Below are positions 34,358-43,982 of a DNA stretch of 64,000 bases, one piece after another. Under the pieces are notes generated by a model, which saw nothing but the letters and a program-made list of their open reading frames with translations, ran no database searches and was not told the DNA's origin. The position numbers and the translations under genes are program-made. The DNA lies in NCBI RefSeq assembly GCF_001021975.1, contig NZ_CP009928.1, forward strand, positions 3,848,001 to 3,912,000, read 5' to 3'. Source of the stretch: Chryseobacterium gallinarum (GTDB taxonomy: Bacteria; Bacteroidota; Bacteroidia; Flavobacteriales; Weeksellaceae). The stretch's first letter is position 1. Each line of letters starts with the position of its first letter.

Positions 34358-35059
34358 ATGAAAATAGAAATCTGGTCGGACATCATGTGTCCGTTTTGTT
34401 ATATAGGAAAAAATAATTTTGAACAGGCCTTACAGCAGCTTCCTTTCAAAGAAGCTGTGGAAGTAGAGTGGAAGAGTTTTCAGCTGGACCCAGGTTTAGA
34501 TCCTGAAGAAACGCAAAACACGATTCAATACTTTAAAGAAAAAAAAGGATTTCCCGAAGCTCAGGCCAGTCAGATGATCAGTCAGGTGACTCAAATGGGG
34601 AAAGGAGCGGGAATTGATTTTAATTTTGAGAAAGCATTAATCACGAATACGTTCAGCGCTCACAGACTGCTTCATCTGGCTAAAAAGTACAATTTATCGA
34701 ATGAAATGGAAGAAGCATTGTTTATTGCTCATTTCATCGATGGTAAAAACGTGGGAGATACGGATGTCCTGGTTGCTCTTGCTGAAAATCTTGGAATTGA
34801 CAAAGAGGAAGCCCGAAAGGTAGTTTCTTCAGAGGAATTAGATTATGAAGTGCATCAGGATATTCAGGAAGCCAGGAATAACGGTATTTCCGGAGTGCCT
34901 TTTTTTGTATTGAACGGGAAATATGCGGTTTCGGGGGCACAACCGGTAGAAGTATTTAAAGAGGCTCTCGAACAGACCTATAAAGAAACTGTAAATCCTT
35001 TTAAAGATTTGTCCGGTGGCAGTGGTGCCTCATGCGACGCTGACGGCTGCAGCATTTAA
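34358..35059 (+). CDS. DsbA family (FrnE-like) oxidoreductase
   Basis: A 233-residue cytoplasmic thioredoxin-fold protein of the FrnE/HCCA-isomerase-like DsbA family. The redox motif is MCPFCYIG (C11, C14), the cis-proline loop GISGVPFFVLNGKYAVSGAQP. No signal peptide. The tail GGSGASCDADGCSI contains two extra cysteines (CX4C), seen in some FrnE proteins and possibly a second redox or metal site. Monocistronic, with a consensus promoter and a strong terminator. Confidence 0.9.
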   Translation: MKIEIWSDIMCPFCYIGKNNFEQALQQLPFKEAVEVEWKSFQLDPGLDPEETQNTIQYFKEKKGFPEAQASQMISQVTQMGKGAGIDFNFEKALITNTFSAHRLLHLAKKYNLSNEMEEALFIAHFIDGKNVGDTDVLVALAENLGIDKEEARKVVSSEELDYEVHQDIQEARNNGISGVPFFVLNGKYAVSGAQPVEVFKEALEQTYKETVNPFKDLSGGSGASCDADGCSI

Positions 35060-35062
35060 TAT

Positions 35063-35096
35063 AAAACCCCGAATATCTTGATTATTTGGGGTTTTT
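35063..35096 (+). terminator. Rho-independent terminator of the DsbA-like gene
   Basis: AAAACCCC (35063-35070) pairs with GGGGTTTT (35088-35095), followed by a T-rich run, three bases after the stop. Confidence 0.85.
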
Positions 35097-35200
35097 ATTT
35101 TTTTTGACAACAGGAGTATTTTCAGTATAGGGCAAAATATTACAGGAAACTGTTATATCTTTGTTATACACTAAACAAGCTATATAAATCTAATTTTTCA

Positions 35201-35782
35201 ATGATAAAGATTAATGAAGAACTTCAGTTCCCGGTTTCAGATACTCTTTTTGTATTTGCCTTGGATTCGGAGGCAGGAACTGTATTTGACGGGAAAAATA
35301 AATTGATAACAGGTATCGGAAAAGTAAATGCTGCGATAGAATTAACCAAAGAAATTCATCAGAGGAAGCCTAAGTTAATTATCAATTTAGGTTCGGCAGG
35401 CAGTAAAGAGTTTCGTAAAGGAGAAGTTGTATGCTGCACAAAATTCATTCAGAGGGATATGGATGTCAGAGGGCTGGGATTTAAAATGTATGAAACGCCC
35501 TTATCCGGAATTCCGCCTGTTCTGGAATATGGCCTCAAAATGGACAAGCTGAAAGAAGGGATTTGTGGAAGTGGGGACAGTTTTGAAATGAATCATTCCG
35601 AAACGGATTACAATATCGTAGATATGGAAGCATACCCTTTAGCACTTATTGCCCGGAAAGAAAATATTCCGTTTCTGTGCCTGAAATATATCTCCGACGA
35701 TGCAGGAAATGATGCCGCAGATGACTGGAGCGTTCAGGTACATTTGGCTTCTGAAGCATTTAAAACCATTTTATTTTCATAA
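35201..35782 (+). CDS. MTA/SAH nucleosidase-like phosphorylase-superfamily protein
   Basis: A 193-residue member of the PNP/UDP phosphorylase superfamily, shorter than typical MtnN (~230). Conserved parts: TGIGKVNAAIELTKEI (base/ribose loop), IINLGSAGS, the central IQRDMDVRGLGF, CGSGDSFE and the C-terminal VDMEAYPLALIARKENIPFLCLKYISDDAG, in which D and E match the nucleosidase active site. Probably a 5'-methylthioadenosine or related nucleosidase. A TATCTTTG box (35156-35163) lies 38 bp upstream. The GNAT gene begins 4 bp after its stop. Confidence 0.82.
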   Translation: MIKINEELQFPVSDTLFVFALDSEAGTVFDGKNKLITGIGKVNAAIELTKEIHQRKPKLIINLGSAGSKEFRKGEVVCCTKFIQRDMDVRGLGFKMYETPLSGIPPVLEYGLKMDKLKEGICGSGDSFEMNHSETDYNIVDMEAYPLALIARKENIPFLCLKYISDDAGNDAADDWSVQVHLASEAFKTILFS

Positions 35783-35786
35783 AAAA

Positions 35787-36308
35787 ATGACATCAATTAT
35801 TATCAACAAAGCATCCCCGGAAGATTGGGAGATCATACAGGAACTGGGCATTCTTACTTTTACTGAAACCTTTTCTGAAGATAATTCTGAAGAAGCAATG
35901 GAAAAGTATCTGGAAGAAAGCTTCAATACTGAAAAAATAAAGTCGGAGCTGAATAACTCTGATTCGATTTTCTATATTGCCTGGGAAGAAGATGATCCTG
36001 TAGGATATCTTAAGGTAAATTCAGGAAATGCACAAACAGAGTTGCAGGATAACAACAGTCTTGAAATTGAAAGGATCTATGTAAAGAAAAGCCATCATGG
36101 GAAAAAAGTGGGACAACTTTTATATGACCAGGCTGTGGATACTGCAAAAGCTTTACAAAAATCTTATGTATGGCTGGGAGTTTGGGAAGAAATCCTGCGG
36201 GCTTTACAATTCTACAGGAAAAATGGTTTTGTAGAGTTTGACAAGCATATTTTCAGGCTTGGAGATGAAGAACAGACGGATCTGATGATGAAGAAAATAC
36301 TTGATTAA
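35787..36308 (+). CDS. GNAT family N-acetyltransferase (PaiA-like)
   Basis: A 173-residue acetyltransferase. The acetyl-CoA loop is IYVKKSHHGKKVGQLLYDQA, and the C-terminus (YVWLGVWEEILRALQFYRKNGFVEFDKHIFRLGDEEQTDLMMKK) is very close in pattern to Bacillus PaiA, a polyamine (spermidine) acetyltransferase. The start at ATG 35787 avoids a 29-residue out-of-family leader overlapping the nucleosidase gene. The nucleosidase + polyamine-type acetylase pairing would fit polyamine/methylthioadenosine metabolism; that is inference. Confidence 0.88.
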   Translation: MTSIIINKASPEDWEIIQELGILTFTETFSEDNSEEAMEKYLEESFNTEKIKSELNNSDSIFYIAWEEDDPVGYLKVNSGNAQTELQDNNSLEIERIYVKKSHHGKKVGQLLYDQAVDTAKALQKSYVWLGVWEEILRALQFYRKNGFVEFDKHIFRLGDEEQTDLMMKKILD

Positions 36309-36314
36309 TACAGC

Positions 36315-37127
36315 ATGAAAAAGTTTATCAGCATTGTACTTATCCTGACAGCTTTTGTACAGGTTTCAGCCCAGAAAATTATTCATCAGGAAGTTTTCAG
36401 TCCTAAAATGAATAAAAAGATCAAAACAATCATTATTACTCCCAATCTTCTGCCTGATACCACGTATCCATCAGTATATATTCTTCATGGTTTCAGCGGT
36501 AATCCGGATAGAATTATCAAAGAGGATATTCCTGATCTGGTACAGAAAGCACAGGAATATAAAACCATTTATGTACTGCCGGATGGAGATTACAGTTCAT
36601 GGTATGTAGACAGTCCTATTATGAGGGATTCACAATATCAGACTTTTATCGGGAAGGAGCTGGTAGATTTTATTGATAAAAATTATCCCGTAAAGGCCGA
36701 AAAAAAGTCCAGGGGAATTCTGGGATGGAGTATGGGAGGGTACGGAGCTACCAATATCGGGGTTACTTACAACAAAACATTTGGAATTGTCGGAAGCTCA
36801 TGCGGTGCTCTTGATTTTAATTCTCTTAAGGAAGGATATCAGAAATATATGGTGAACAGGGTATTGGGACCGTTAGAGTTTTTAAATCCCAATTTCCTTA
36901 CAGACAGCAAAATAAAATTAATGGCCGGTGCTGATCAGCAATACATTTTTGATTGTGGTACAGATGACAGCCAGATGATCACTATGAACCGGAACTTCCA
37001 TAAAAAGCTTACAGAAGCCAGAATTCAGCATTTATATATAGAATCTCTGGGTGGCCATGTCCCTGAATACTGGAGCAGGTCATTATCTGAACAGCTTGCT
37101 TTGTTTGAAAGATTTTTTAAAAAATAA
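36315..37127 (+). CDS. Secreted esterase (esterase D/S-formylglutathione hydrolase-like alpha/beta hydrolase)
   Basis: A 270-residue alpha/beta hydrolase with a signal peptide (FISIVLILTAFVQVSA-Q). Motifs: VYILHGFSGNPDR (oxyanion HG), nucleophile S139 in LGWSMGGYGA, and the catalytic His in SLGGHVPEYWSRS. The fold resembles putative esterases of the EstD/mycolyltransferase group. It is six bases after the GNAT stop, so probably cotranscribed. Periplasmic or secreted. Substrate unknown. Confidence 0.9.
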   Translation: MKKFISIVLILTAFVQVSAQKIIHQEVFSPKMNKKIKTIIITPNLLPDTTYPSVYILHGFSGNPDRIIKEDIPDLVQKAQEYKTIYVLPDGDYSSWYVDSPIMRDSQYQTFIGKELVDFIDKNYPVKAEKKSRGILGWSMGGYGATNIGVTYNKTFGIVGSSCGALDFNSLKEGYQKYMVNRVLGPLEFLNPNFLTDSKIKLMAGADQQYIFDCGTDDSQMITMNRNFHKKLTEARIQHLYIESLGGHVPEYWSRSLSEQLALFERFFKK

Positions 37128-37142
37128 CAGCGGCATACCAAA

Positions 37143-37172
37143 AAACAGCCTGGCCAATCTGCCGGGCTGTTT
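37143..37172 (-). terminator. Terminator of the siderophore operon
   Basis: AAACAGCC/GGCTGTTT stem; on the minus strand it is followed by TTT, giving a six-T run. It lies 16 bp past the MATE gene stop. Confidence 0.75.
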
Positions 37173-37187
37173 AACAAAAATATAAAT

Positions 37188-38534
37188 CTAATTAATTCTA
37201 ACTTCATTCCCCCTCATCTTATAATTCTTAAGTAAAAACAGTGTAACAATTCCCACTACAAGCTCTATCATGGCACTTCCCCAATAAATACTCTTTACTC
37301 CAAAATAATGAGGCAAAATCAACATCAGTGGGATATAAAGAATAATCTGACGAAGGAAAACCAGAAAGCTCGCTTTTTTACTCTGGTTGACCGCCGGATA
37401 ATAGGAGAGTGCTAATACCGTTACCGGCAATAAAGGCAAAACAGAAAAAAATAGCCTGAAGTCGAGAATCTGATGCTGCTCCGCAGAATATCCCGGAAGC
37501 ATCAGGGCGATCAGCTTTTCAGGGAAAAGCAAGGCAACCAGGAAAAATGGAGCCAGTATTGCCACTCCCGCCATAATATAGGTCCTGAGAAATTTTCCTG
37601 CCCGATGAAACTGTCCTGCTCCGAAATTGATTCCCACTACTGGCTGCAAGCCCCTCATTAGTCCAAATAAAGGAGTAAGGAGGAAAAGAAAAAACCTGTT
37701 CAGTACCGTGAAGAAGGAAATATCTTTCTCCGTTCCATAGGCAGCAATCGCATTGAAAATAATAATACTCTGAATGACACTCATTATAGAAAGTATCATT
37801 TCAGGAAGCCCCAGTTTTAAAATCCTTTTCCCGATTACTTTATCGTAGGAAAATGATTTCCATTGCGTAGAAAAAGAGCTTTTACCTCTGGCATAATAAT
37901 AAAAACCTAAGAGGGAATATATAAGCATTCCACAATTGGTAGCCCATGCGGCACCTGCAACACCCCATCCGAATCCTGATATAAAAACAGGTTTAAGAAT
38001 GATATCAATAACAAGACCTGCAGTGATCATGGCTGCTGCAGTTTTCATCTTTCCTTCGGCCCTGATCAGCATATTCAATGCCAGTCCATAGATCCAGAAA
38101 ACAGTTCCGATAAGGGTGACACGAAAGTATTCTACGGCAATCATCTGAAGATTTCCCCTCGCACCCATCATTGCCATAAGCTCATGAGCAAACATATAAG
38201 CAGGAACAGCGCATAAGACGGAAAAAAAGATACACAGGAAATTGAAACTTCCGAATAAACGGTACAACCGGTCTTTATTATTCTCTCCGATCCATATGCT
38301 TACGGCTGCTCCGGCTCCCGTTCCGGCCCATCTCCCAAATCCCAGCACAATCTGGGACAGGGGATAAGCCATTCCTACTGCAGCCAAAGCCTGGGTATTG
38401 ATAAGATAACCTACAAAAATAGCATCCAGAAAATTATTGATTCCATACAGGACAATAGCGGCAACGGCAGGCCATGAGGTTTCCCACATAACCGTTTTCA
38501 TATCACCTTCTAAGATGAATGTTTTGCGGTCCAT
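37188..38534 (-). CDS. MATE family efflux transporter, probable siderophore exporter
   Basis: A 448-residue protein with about 12 helices and the MATE pattern (WPAVAAIVLYGINNFLDAIFVGYL; GWGVAGAAWAT; RGLQPVVGINFGAGQ). It is the last gene of the minus-strand siderophore operon; its ATG overlaps the N-hydroxylase stop by 25 bp, so it is translationally coupled. The context indicates export of the hydroxamate product. MATE-type exporters also accompany other flavobacterial siderophore loci. A later ATG (38501) would remove the overlap. Confidence 0.9.
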   Translation of the reverse strand: MDRKTFILEGDMKTVMWETSWPAVAAIVLYGINNFLDAIFVGYLINTQALAAVGMAYPLSQIVLGFGRWAGTGAGAAVSIWIGENNKDRLYRLFGSFNFLCIFFSVLCAVPAYMFAHELMAMMGARGNLQMIAVEYFRVTLIGTVFWIYGLALNMLIRAEGKMKTAAAMITAGLVIDIILKPVFISGFGWGVAGAAWATNCGMLIYSLLGFYYYARGKSSFSTQWKSFSYDKVIGKRILKLGLPEMILSIMSVIQSIIIFNAIAAYGTEKDISFFTVLNRFFLFLLTPLFGLMRGLQPVVGINFGAGQFHRAGKFLRTYIMAGVAILAPFFLVALLFPEKLIALMLPGYSAEQHQILDFRLFFSVLPLLPVTVLALSYYPAVNQSKKASFLVFLRQIILYIPLMLILPHYFGVKSIYWGSAMIELVVGIVTLFLLKNYKMRGNEVRIN

Positions 38535-39847
38535 GCTTTCCGGGTATTAAACTCCTGGAAAGCGATTCTTTTTTCTACCTTGTAAACCTCTTTTCCAGCA
38601 ATAGTATTAATAATCAAAGCATTCCGGTAGGCGCCCATCCCAAGGTCAGGTGTAACAAAACCGTGGGTATGAAGCTCTGCGTTCTGCACAAAAATATTCC
38701 CAGCCTGGTCAATTGTATAGTAACGGCTTACTTCAAAGAGACCTTCTTCCGTTCTTTGAATAAGTTCCTCAATTCCCTTCAGGAACTTAGGTTCTTTATA
38801 CTTATAACCTGTGGCCAGAACAATATAATCCGAAATGTGAGTAAATGTAATGTGTTCCTGAACATGAGTGAAATTCAGCGCATATGAATTTCCTTCAGGG
38901 GAAATACTGTCTAGCTGGCAGCTGGGTTTTAAGGCAACATTCAAAGGAGCATTTCCTACACTCATTTCATATAAAGTATCGAAAATATCATTGATCAGAT
39001 CAAAATTGATTCCCTTATAAAGCGGGGGTTGCTTTGCCAGAACTGCTTTGCGCTGGGATGGAGGCATATTGTAGAAATGATCCACATATTCCGGTGAAGT
39101 CAGTTCCAGCGTCAGTTTTGAATATTCCATCGGGAAAAACCGGTCCGGTCTGGTAAACCAGCTCATAAAAAGCCCATTATCAGTTTCAGGAAGAAGATCC
39201 CGGAAAATTTCTGCTGCACTTTGCCCCGATCCGATAATGGAAACAGAACCCGCATCCAGGATGCTTTCTTTATGTTTCAGATACTCTGAGGTATGAATGA
39301 CATTGGGAAAATTTTTATCCTCCATAAATGCAGGAAGATTCGGTTGTGTTCCGGTTCCCAGTACTATTTTTTTTGCGTAATATTTTTTGACATCATTATT
39401 TTTCAGATCCAGGACATCAATAGTAAATAGCTGTTCAGGTCCGTTAAAAATAATATTCTCAACTTTTTTTCCGAACTGGCAATTTTGCAACTTCCTTGCT
39501 ACCCATTGGCAATAAAGGTTGTATTCTTTTCTTAAAATGTAGAAGTTTTCTCTGATGTAAAACTTATACAAACGATCTGTTTCTTTTAGAAAATTAAGGA
39601 AACTGTATTGGCTTTTGGGGTCTGCCATCGTTACCAGGTCTGCCATAAACGGAACCTGCAGTGTTGCATTATCCAGCATCAGTCCCGGATGCCAGTCGAA
39701 TCCTTCCGCCTGGTCAAGAAATAGTGCCGAAATACCTTCCACCGGTTCAAGAAGCGCGGCCAGTCCTAAATTAAAAGGACCAATCCCGATCCCGATAATA
39801 TCATATATTTTATTATTTTCCAATGTATTATATTTTAAATGTTTCAT
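38510..39847 (-). CDS. IucD/SidA-type FAD monooxygenase (diamine or lysine N-hydroxylase)
   Basis: A 445-residue flavin N-hydroxylase of the lysine/ornithine/cadaverine monooxygenase family. FAD motif IIGIGIGPFNLGLAALL, substrate/FAD block WHPGLMLDNATLQVPFMADLVTM, NADPH motif SIIGSGQSAAEIF and C-terminal ATGYKY, NAELHTHG and DLGMGAYRNA. With a decarboxylase and a NIS synthetase-acyltransferase upstream, the likely reaction is N-hydroxylation of cadaverine (DesB/BibB-like). The ATG at 39847 is preferred to a TTG five codons upstream. There is a ~100-bp gap after the upstream synthetase gene. Confidence 0.92.
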   Translation of the reverse strand: MKHLKYNTLENNKIYDIIGIGIGPFNLGLAALLEPVEGISALFLDQAEGFDWHPGLMLDNATLQVPFMADLVTMADPKSQYSFLNFLKETDRLYKFYIRENFYILRKEYNLYCQWVARKLQNCQFGKKVENIIFNGPEQLFTIDVLDLKNNDVKKYYAKKIVLGTGTQPNLPAFMEDKNFPNVIHTSEYLKHKESILDAGSVSIIGSGQSAAEIFRDLLPETDNGLFMSWFTRPDRFFPMEYSKLTLELTSPEYVDHFYNMPPSQRKAVLAKQPPLYKGINFDLINDIFDTLYEMSVGNAPLNVALKPSCQLDSISPEGNSYALNFTHVQEHITFTHISDYIVLATGYKYKEPKFLKGIEELIQRTEEGLFEVSRYYTIDQAGNIFVQNAELHTHGFVTPDLGMGAYRNALIINTIAGKEVYKVEKRIAFQEFNTRKAWTAKHSS

Positions 39848-39945
39848 TGAGAAAGACTTCAACTCCGTTTCAGACTATTGCATGGATATCTGTTGTCAAG
39901 CAACCGGAGCCGAAGTTCTGATTATTTATTCCGTTTAGTATAGTT

Positions 39946-42369
39946 TTAAGCATTATTCGTCTCCAGCCTGCTTTCCGGACATTTCTCCCAATAATTCTCA
40001 CGGGTACAGAAAGTAAGGTAAGCTGTTTTATGAGGCATTGTGATCACTCCTTCTCTTGTATATCCTAACCGGGTAATCAGCCTGTCGGTAGGAACAGCCT
40101 CTATTGATGCTTCTCCAATACATTTCCCAACTTCCGGAAGGGAAAATATATAATCCAAGGCAACCTGGAAAGACTGGAAAGAAAACTTCTTATCCTTGCG
40201 TGTTTCTGCTACAAAAAAATGAGTTCCATAGTCCGTAGGAAGTGAGTCGTAATAAGCACCAACAATATCCCTCATTGGCCAGTACGGTTCAAAGCTGAAT
40301 TGTGCCACTCCATTCACTTCTCCTATAAAGCTGTGCTGCTCATCACTTGGAAGGATAGTTCTGAACCAAAGCTCAAGGTCACGTTTAGGTCCATCCATTT
40401 TCCAGAAAGGTTTGGCATGTTCCCTGTTGAACCATTCGTGAACCATTTCAAAATCCCGGTCAAAGTCGAAAGGTCTTATACTTATGTCTATGTTTTCTTC
40501 CTCAAAACGACGGGAATATACTGTTCCTGTAGTTTGAGGCTTTATAAGCCTGTGGCTGTAAAAGTACTTGTTAAGAGGATTGGGTGTATCCAGGAAAACG
40601 GCAGGATATTCCATTGATTCATCGGCTTCATTAATATTTTGTAAACTGGTGATCAGATTTCCTTTTGTATACCAGTTTCTTGTATTGATGATATAGTTTA
40701 CCAAGCCGGTTTCATCTTCATTTTCAAGTTCTTTAAATGCTTTGTAAATAAGGTTGATCAGCTTGTTTTCATCCGCTAACCTGTTGCATCCTAAAGCATT
40801 AACAACTCCGAGAATGTTGTTGGTTACCAGATAATACGTGTATTTTGGAGCTAAGGATTCCTCATCTATAATAGACTGACTCTCATCTGCAATTCCCGGA
40901 AGAGCCTGAGAAACCATTTCTTTTCTCCCTTCCCTGAAAAAGAATCCCTGATTATCCCTGAAGTAAATCTTGGCCGGGAAACCTTTTTTATCCAGCTCTA
41001 CCATAACATTTTGCTGATGGAATTCACAGGCAAGCCCATAGGTATTCAGAATTCTGACAATGGGTCTTACACAGAGATGCAGATATTGCCTGAACCATTC
41101 CAATGCAATTTTTTCTATTGGCTGATTTAGCTTTTCCGCTGTATTGGTTATAATATTCTGAAGTCTGGAAGGTTTCCCAAGAATTCCATCCTGACATAAA
41201 GCTGCCAGAAGGGTTACGTTTTTATTCTTATTTTCTCCCTGGAAAAGATTTCTTCTGATACTGATGTTGAATCCGTTAATTATTTTCCCGTTGAATGTAA
41301 CGGCCATAAAAGCAGGATCTACCATAAAATCTATTTCAGGAAAATCTCTCTGAAGATTTTTCCCCCATTCGGTTTTCAACAGCATGCTGATGTCATGACC
41401 ACGGTGAAGTTCCGGGTACAGATTAATTCTTTCTGAATTGGTAATCTTTACATGCAACGAAAATTTAAACATCCATTTATAATCCTCATTGTAAACTGTT
41501 CTTACTGAAGAAGTAGGAGTGAAGAAGTCTCCATAATGGCCTAGTGCAAAAAGGAGTCCCTGCTCCTGTATAATCTGCACGTTTTCCTGTGCCAACAGAT
41601 AATCTGCCTCCCATGGGTGCATTGGAAGGATATGGTACTCCGGATGCTGATCCCAAAGTTTTTTATGCTCAGGGTTCAGAAGTGGATAGACTTTTTCCGC
41701 CAACTCTTTACTTACCCATTCTCCGTCCGCATTTTTTTCGATCATGTTTTCAGGATGTACCAGGAAATAAAATAGCTGAAATCTTCCGGAGGTTTCCGGA
41801 GAATATTTTAATAAATCTTCACCCGTAAATCCTTGCTTGGATTTCGGTACGGGATGAAGGATATGCCCCAAAATAAGAGATTGTTCCGCTTCAATGAAAG
41901 ACATTTCAAGATCATTAACCGGCTTTTTACTATGAATGGAGTGGTACAGGTATTCTGAAAGGTTTTCAATGCTGTTGTTAAGCCTTTCCAATATGGTTGA
42001 AACCTCAATGCCAGGATAAATTCCTTTTGCATATTCAGCAGTTAAGGCCATGAAGCCGTAAACATCCAGTTCTGAAACTTCATCTGTAGCCAGAACCCTC
42101 ATTAATACAGGAAAATCAAAAAGATGTCTTCCACTTTCAGAAAAGTAAGTCACAGGAACATACACATCACATCCTATGGAGGAAAAATCTATTCTGATAT
42201 GAAGATCAGTGGGTGTTTTTTGGAGATAGGCGGCTATTCCCTGGTCGTATTTGGGGATACCAAGATAGCGGCTCCAATTGGTAAATTCTTTCATATAGCA
42301 GTTGATAAGGGCAGTATAGTTTATCCTTTCTGCATAGTCAGGGATATTAGTTGATTGCAATGTATTCAT
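39946..42369 (-). CDS. Fusion of IucA/IucC-type NIS siderophore synthetase and GNAT acyltransferase
   Basis: An 807-residue two-domain enzyme. Residues ~60-590 are an IucA/IucC-type NRPS-independent synthetase: HPWEAD, SSVRTVY, KFSLHVKITNSER, FNISIRRN and the FerR-like region ACEFHQQNVMVELD, YFRDNQGFFFR. Residues ~620-800 are an IucB/DesC-like GNAT acyltransferase (IRPFDFDRDFEMVHEWFNREHAKPFW; IGEASIEAVPTDRLITRLGYTREG). One chain can thus acylate the hydroxylamine and join the units, as BibC does for bisucaberin. The start at 42369 overlaps the decarboxylase stop by 23 bp. The upstream TTG/CTG-type extension is rejected. Confidence 0.92.
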   Translation of the reverse strand: MNTLQSTNIPDYAERINYTALINCYMKEFTNWSRYLGIPKYDQGIAAYLQKTPTDLHIRIDFSSIGCDVYVPVTYFSESGRHLFDFPVLMRVLATDEVSELDVYGFMALTAEYAKGIYPGIEVSTILERLNNSIENLSEYLYHSIHSKKPVNDLEMSFIEAEQSLILGHILHPVPKSKQGFTGEDLLKYSPETSGRFQLFYFLVHPENMIEKNADGEWVSKELAEKVYPLLNPEHKKLWDQHPEYHILPMHPWEADYLLAQENVQIIQEQGLLFALGHYGDFFTPTSSVRTVYNEDYKWMFKFSLHVKITNSERINLYPELHRGHDISMLLKTEWGKNLQRDFPEIDFMVDPAFMAVTFNGKIINGFNISIRRNLFQGENKNKNVTLLAALCQDGILGKPSRLQNIITNTAEKLNQPIEKIALEWFRQYLHLCVRPIVRILNTYGLACEFHQQNVMVELDKKGFPAKIYFRDNQGFFFREGRKEMVSQALPGIADESQSIIDEESLAPKYTYYLVTNNILGVVNALGCNRLADENKLINLIYKAFKELENEDETGLVNYIINTRNWYTKGNLITSLQNINEADESMEYPAVFLDTPNPLNKYFYSHRLIKPQTTGTVYSRRFEEENIDISIRPFDFDRDFEMVHEWFNREHAKPFWKMDGPKRDLELWFRTILPSDEQHSFIGEVNGVAQFSFEPYWPMRDIVGAYYDSLPTDYGTHFFVAETRKDKKFSFQSFQVALDYIFSLPEVGKCIGEASIEAVPTDRLITRLGYTREGVITMPHKTAYLTFCTRENYWEKCPESRLETNNA

Positions 42370-43864
42370 TTCCGTATTTTTTAATGATGATAAGTATAGA
42401 TTTAATGTCTTCAATGGTGGTTAAAGGATTCAGGATGGTAAACTTCAGATAAAACTGTCCGTTTACTTTGGTTCCTGCTGTAAGGGCATTCCCTTGTTTA
42501 TAAAGCTGTGATTTGATATAAGTATTGATCCTGTTCAGGTCAAATGTTTTAAAAGGATCTGCCGAATACCGGAATACTAATGCTGAAATATCCGAATGGT
42601 TTAATAATTCGAAATGCGGATCCTGTTCCAGAACTTCTGCAGCTTCAGCGGAGACCCGGATAATTCTGTCAATGTAATTTCCTAATCCTTCCTTTCCGAT
42701 GATCCTGAGGGTAAACCAAAGCTTCAGGGCATCAAAGCGCCTGGTTGTCTGTATTGATTTATTGACCTGGTTGGGAATTTCATCTTCATCATGATCTTTG
42801 GGATTTAAATAATCGGCATAATGGGTGATCAGCCTGAAATAATTTTTATCCTTAACCATAAATCCGCTGCTGCTTACGGGCTGGAAGAAAGCTTTGTGAT
42901 AGTCTACCGTCACAGAATCTGCATCCTCAATACCATTGATTAGATGGCGATATTTTTTTGTTAAAAGCAGGGCACATCCATAGGCTGCATCCACATGGAA
43001 CCATAAGCTGTATTTTTTTGCAATTCCCGAAATATTAATCAATGGATCAATATTTCCAAAATCAGTAGTTCCTGCGGTCGCTACAACAGCAATAGGAATA
43101 TTTCCGTTCTCAATTTCCCTTTTGACAGCATCTTCCAGCAATATACTGTTCATTCTGAAAGAACGGTCTGTTCTGATCTTAACAATTGCCTGCTCTCCAA
43201 GTCCTAAAATAGATGCACTTTTCTGAATGCTGAAATGGGCCGCTTCGGAAACAAATATTCTGAAACGGTGAGCTTCTTCAGGCAGGCCGTCCTTCTTGAT
43301 GTTATGATTCAGAAAGGTCATCGAAAAATGATCCCTCGCCAAAAGCATTCCCATCAGGTTACTTTGGGAGCCGCCACTGGTAAAAATTCCATCCGATGAT
43401 TCACCGAAACCTATTTCTTTACAGGTCCATTCAATGAGTTTTTGTTCCATCAGCGTTCCCCCGGCACTCTGATCCCATGTATCCAGGGAAGAATTAACAG
43501 AGCTGATCATCGCTTCTGCTGCAACGGCAGGAATAACCACCGGACAGTTGAGATGAGCAACATATTTGGGATGATGGAAAGCTATGGCATGCTTGGTATA
43601 AAGGTTGTTTACTTCTTCGAAAAGCGCTTCGTAACTTACGGGAGGAGCATTGAGATCAACAGATTCAAACTGTTTTCTCAGCTCTTCAGGTGAAACTCCA
43701 CTGAAAGGCTGGCGACTATTCTCCAAAAATGCAATAACACTTTGTTGTGTCCTGTACATTGCATTTTGGTATTCGTGAATATTGATATCACAGAATAAAT
43801 GTTCCAGATTTGGGAAAAGACTATCCTTTTCCGAAGCAATCTGCCTGGTAATGACCGTATTCAT
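42347..43864 (-). CDS. PLP-dependent decarboxylase (DDC family), probable lysine decarboxylase for siderophore synthesis
   Basis: A 505-residue group II PLP decarboxylase. Key residues: H210 (SEAAHFSIQKSA) stacking on PLP, D292 (WFHVDAAYGCALL) and Schiff-base K324 (VDYHKAFFQP). The family includes DesA/BibA (lysine to cadaverine) and diaminobutyrate decarboxylases. The neighbouring hydroxylase and synthetase-acyltransferase point to lysine/cadaverine. First biosynthetic gene of the operon, 118 bp after the receptor gene; that gap holds a TACCC/GGGTA hairpin (43942-43961). Confidence 0.9.
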   Translation of the reverse strand: MNTVITRQIASEKDSLFPNLEHLFCDINIHEYQNAMYRTQQSVIAFLENSRQPFSGVSPEELRKQFESVDLNAPPVSYEALFEEVNNLYTKHAIAFHHPKYVAHLNCPVVIPAVAAEAMISSVNSSLDTWDQSAGGTLMEQKLIEWTCKEIGFGESSDGIFTSGGSQSNLMGMLLARDHFSMTFLNHNIKKDGLPEEAHRFRIFVSEAAHFSIQKSASILGLGEQAIVKIRTDRSFRMNSILLEDAVKREIENGNIPIAVVATAGTTDFGNIDPLINISGIAKKYSLWFHVDAAYGCALLLTKKYRHLINGIEDADSVTVDYHKAFFQPVSSSGFMVKDKNYFRLITHYADYLNPKDHDEDEIPNQVNKSIQTTRRFDALKLWFTLRIIGKEGLGNYIDRIIRVSAEAAEVLEQDPHFELLNHSDISALVFRYSADPFKTFDLNRINTYIKSQLYKQGNALTAGTKVNGQFYLKFTILNPLTTIEDIKSILIIIKKYGNEYIAIN

Positions 43865-43982
43865 AATATATTGAATTTGTGTTCTTTTTACTCTCTTATA
43901 TTATCGCTTTAATGAAGAGATGAATAATAGTTTCTGGTAAATACCCGTTAATTTTAGGGTAATTAAATTGAATTCACACCTG

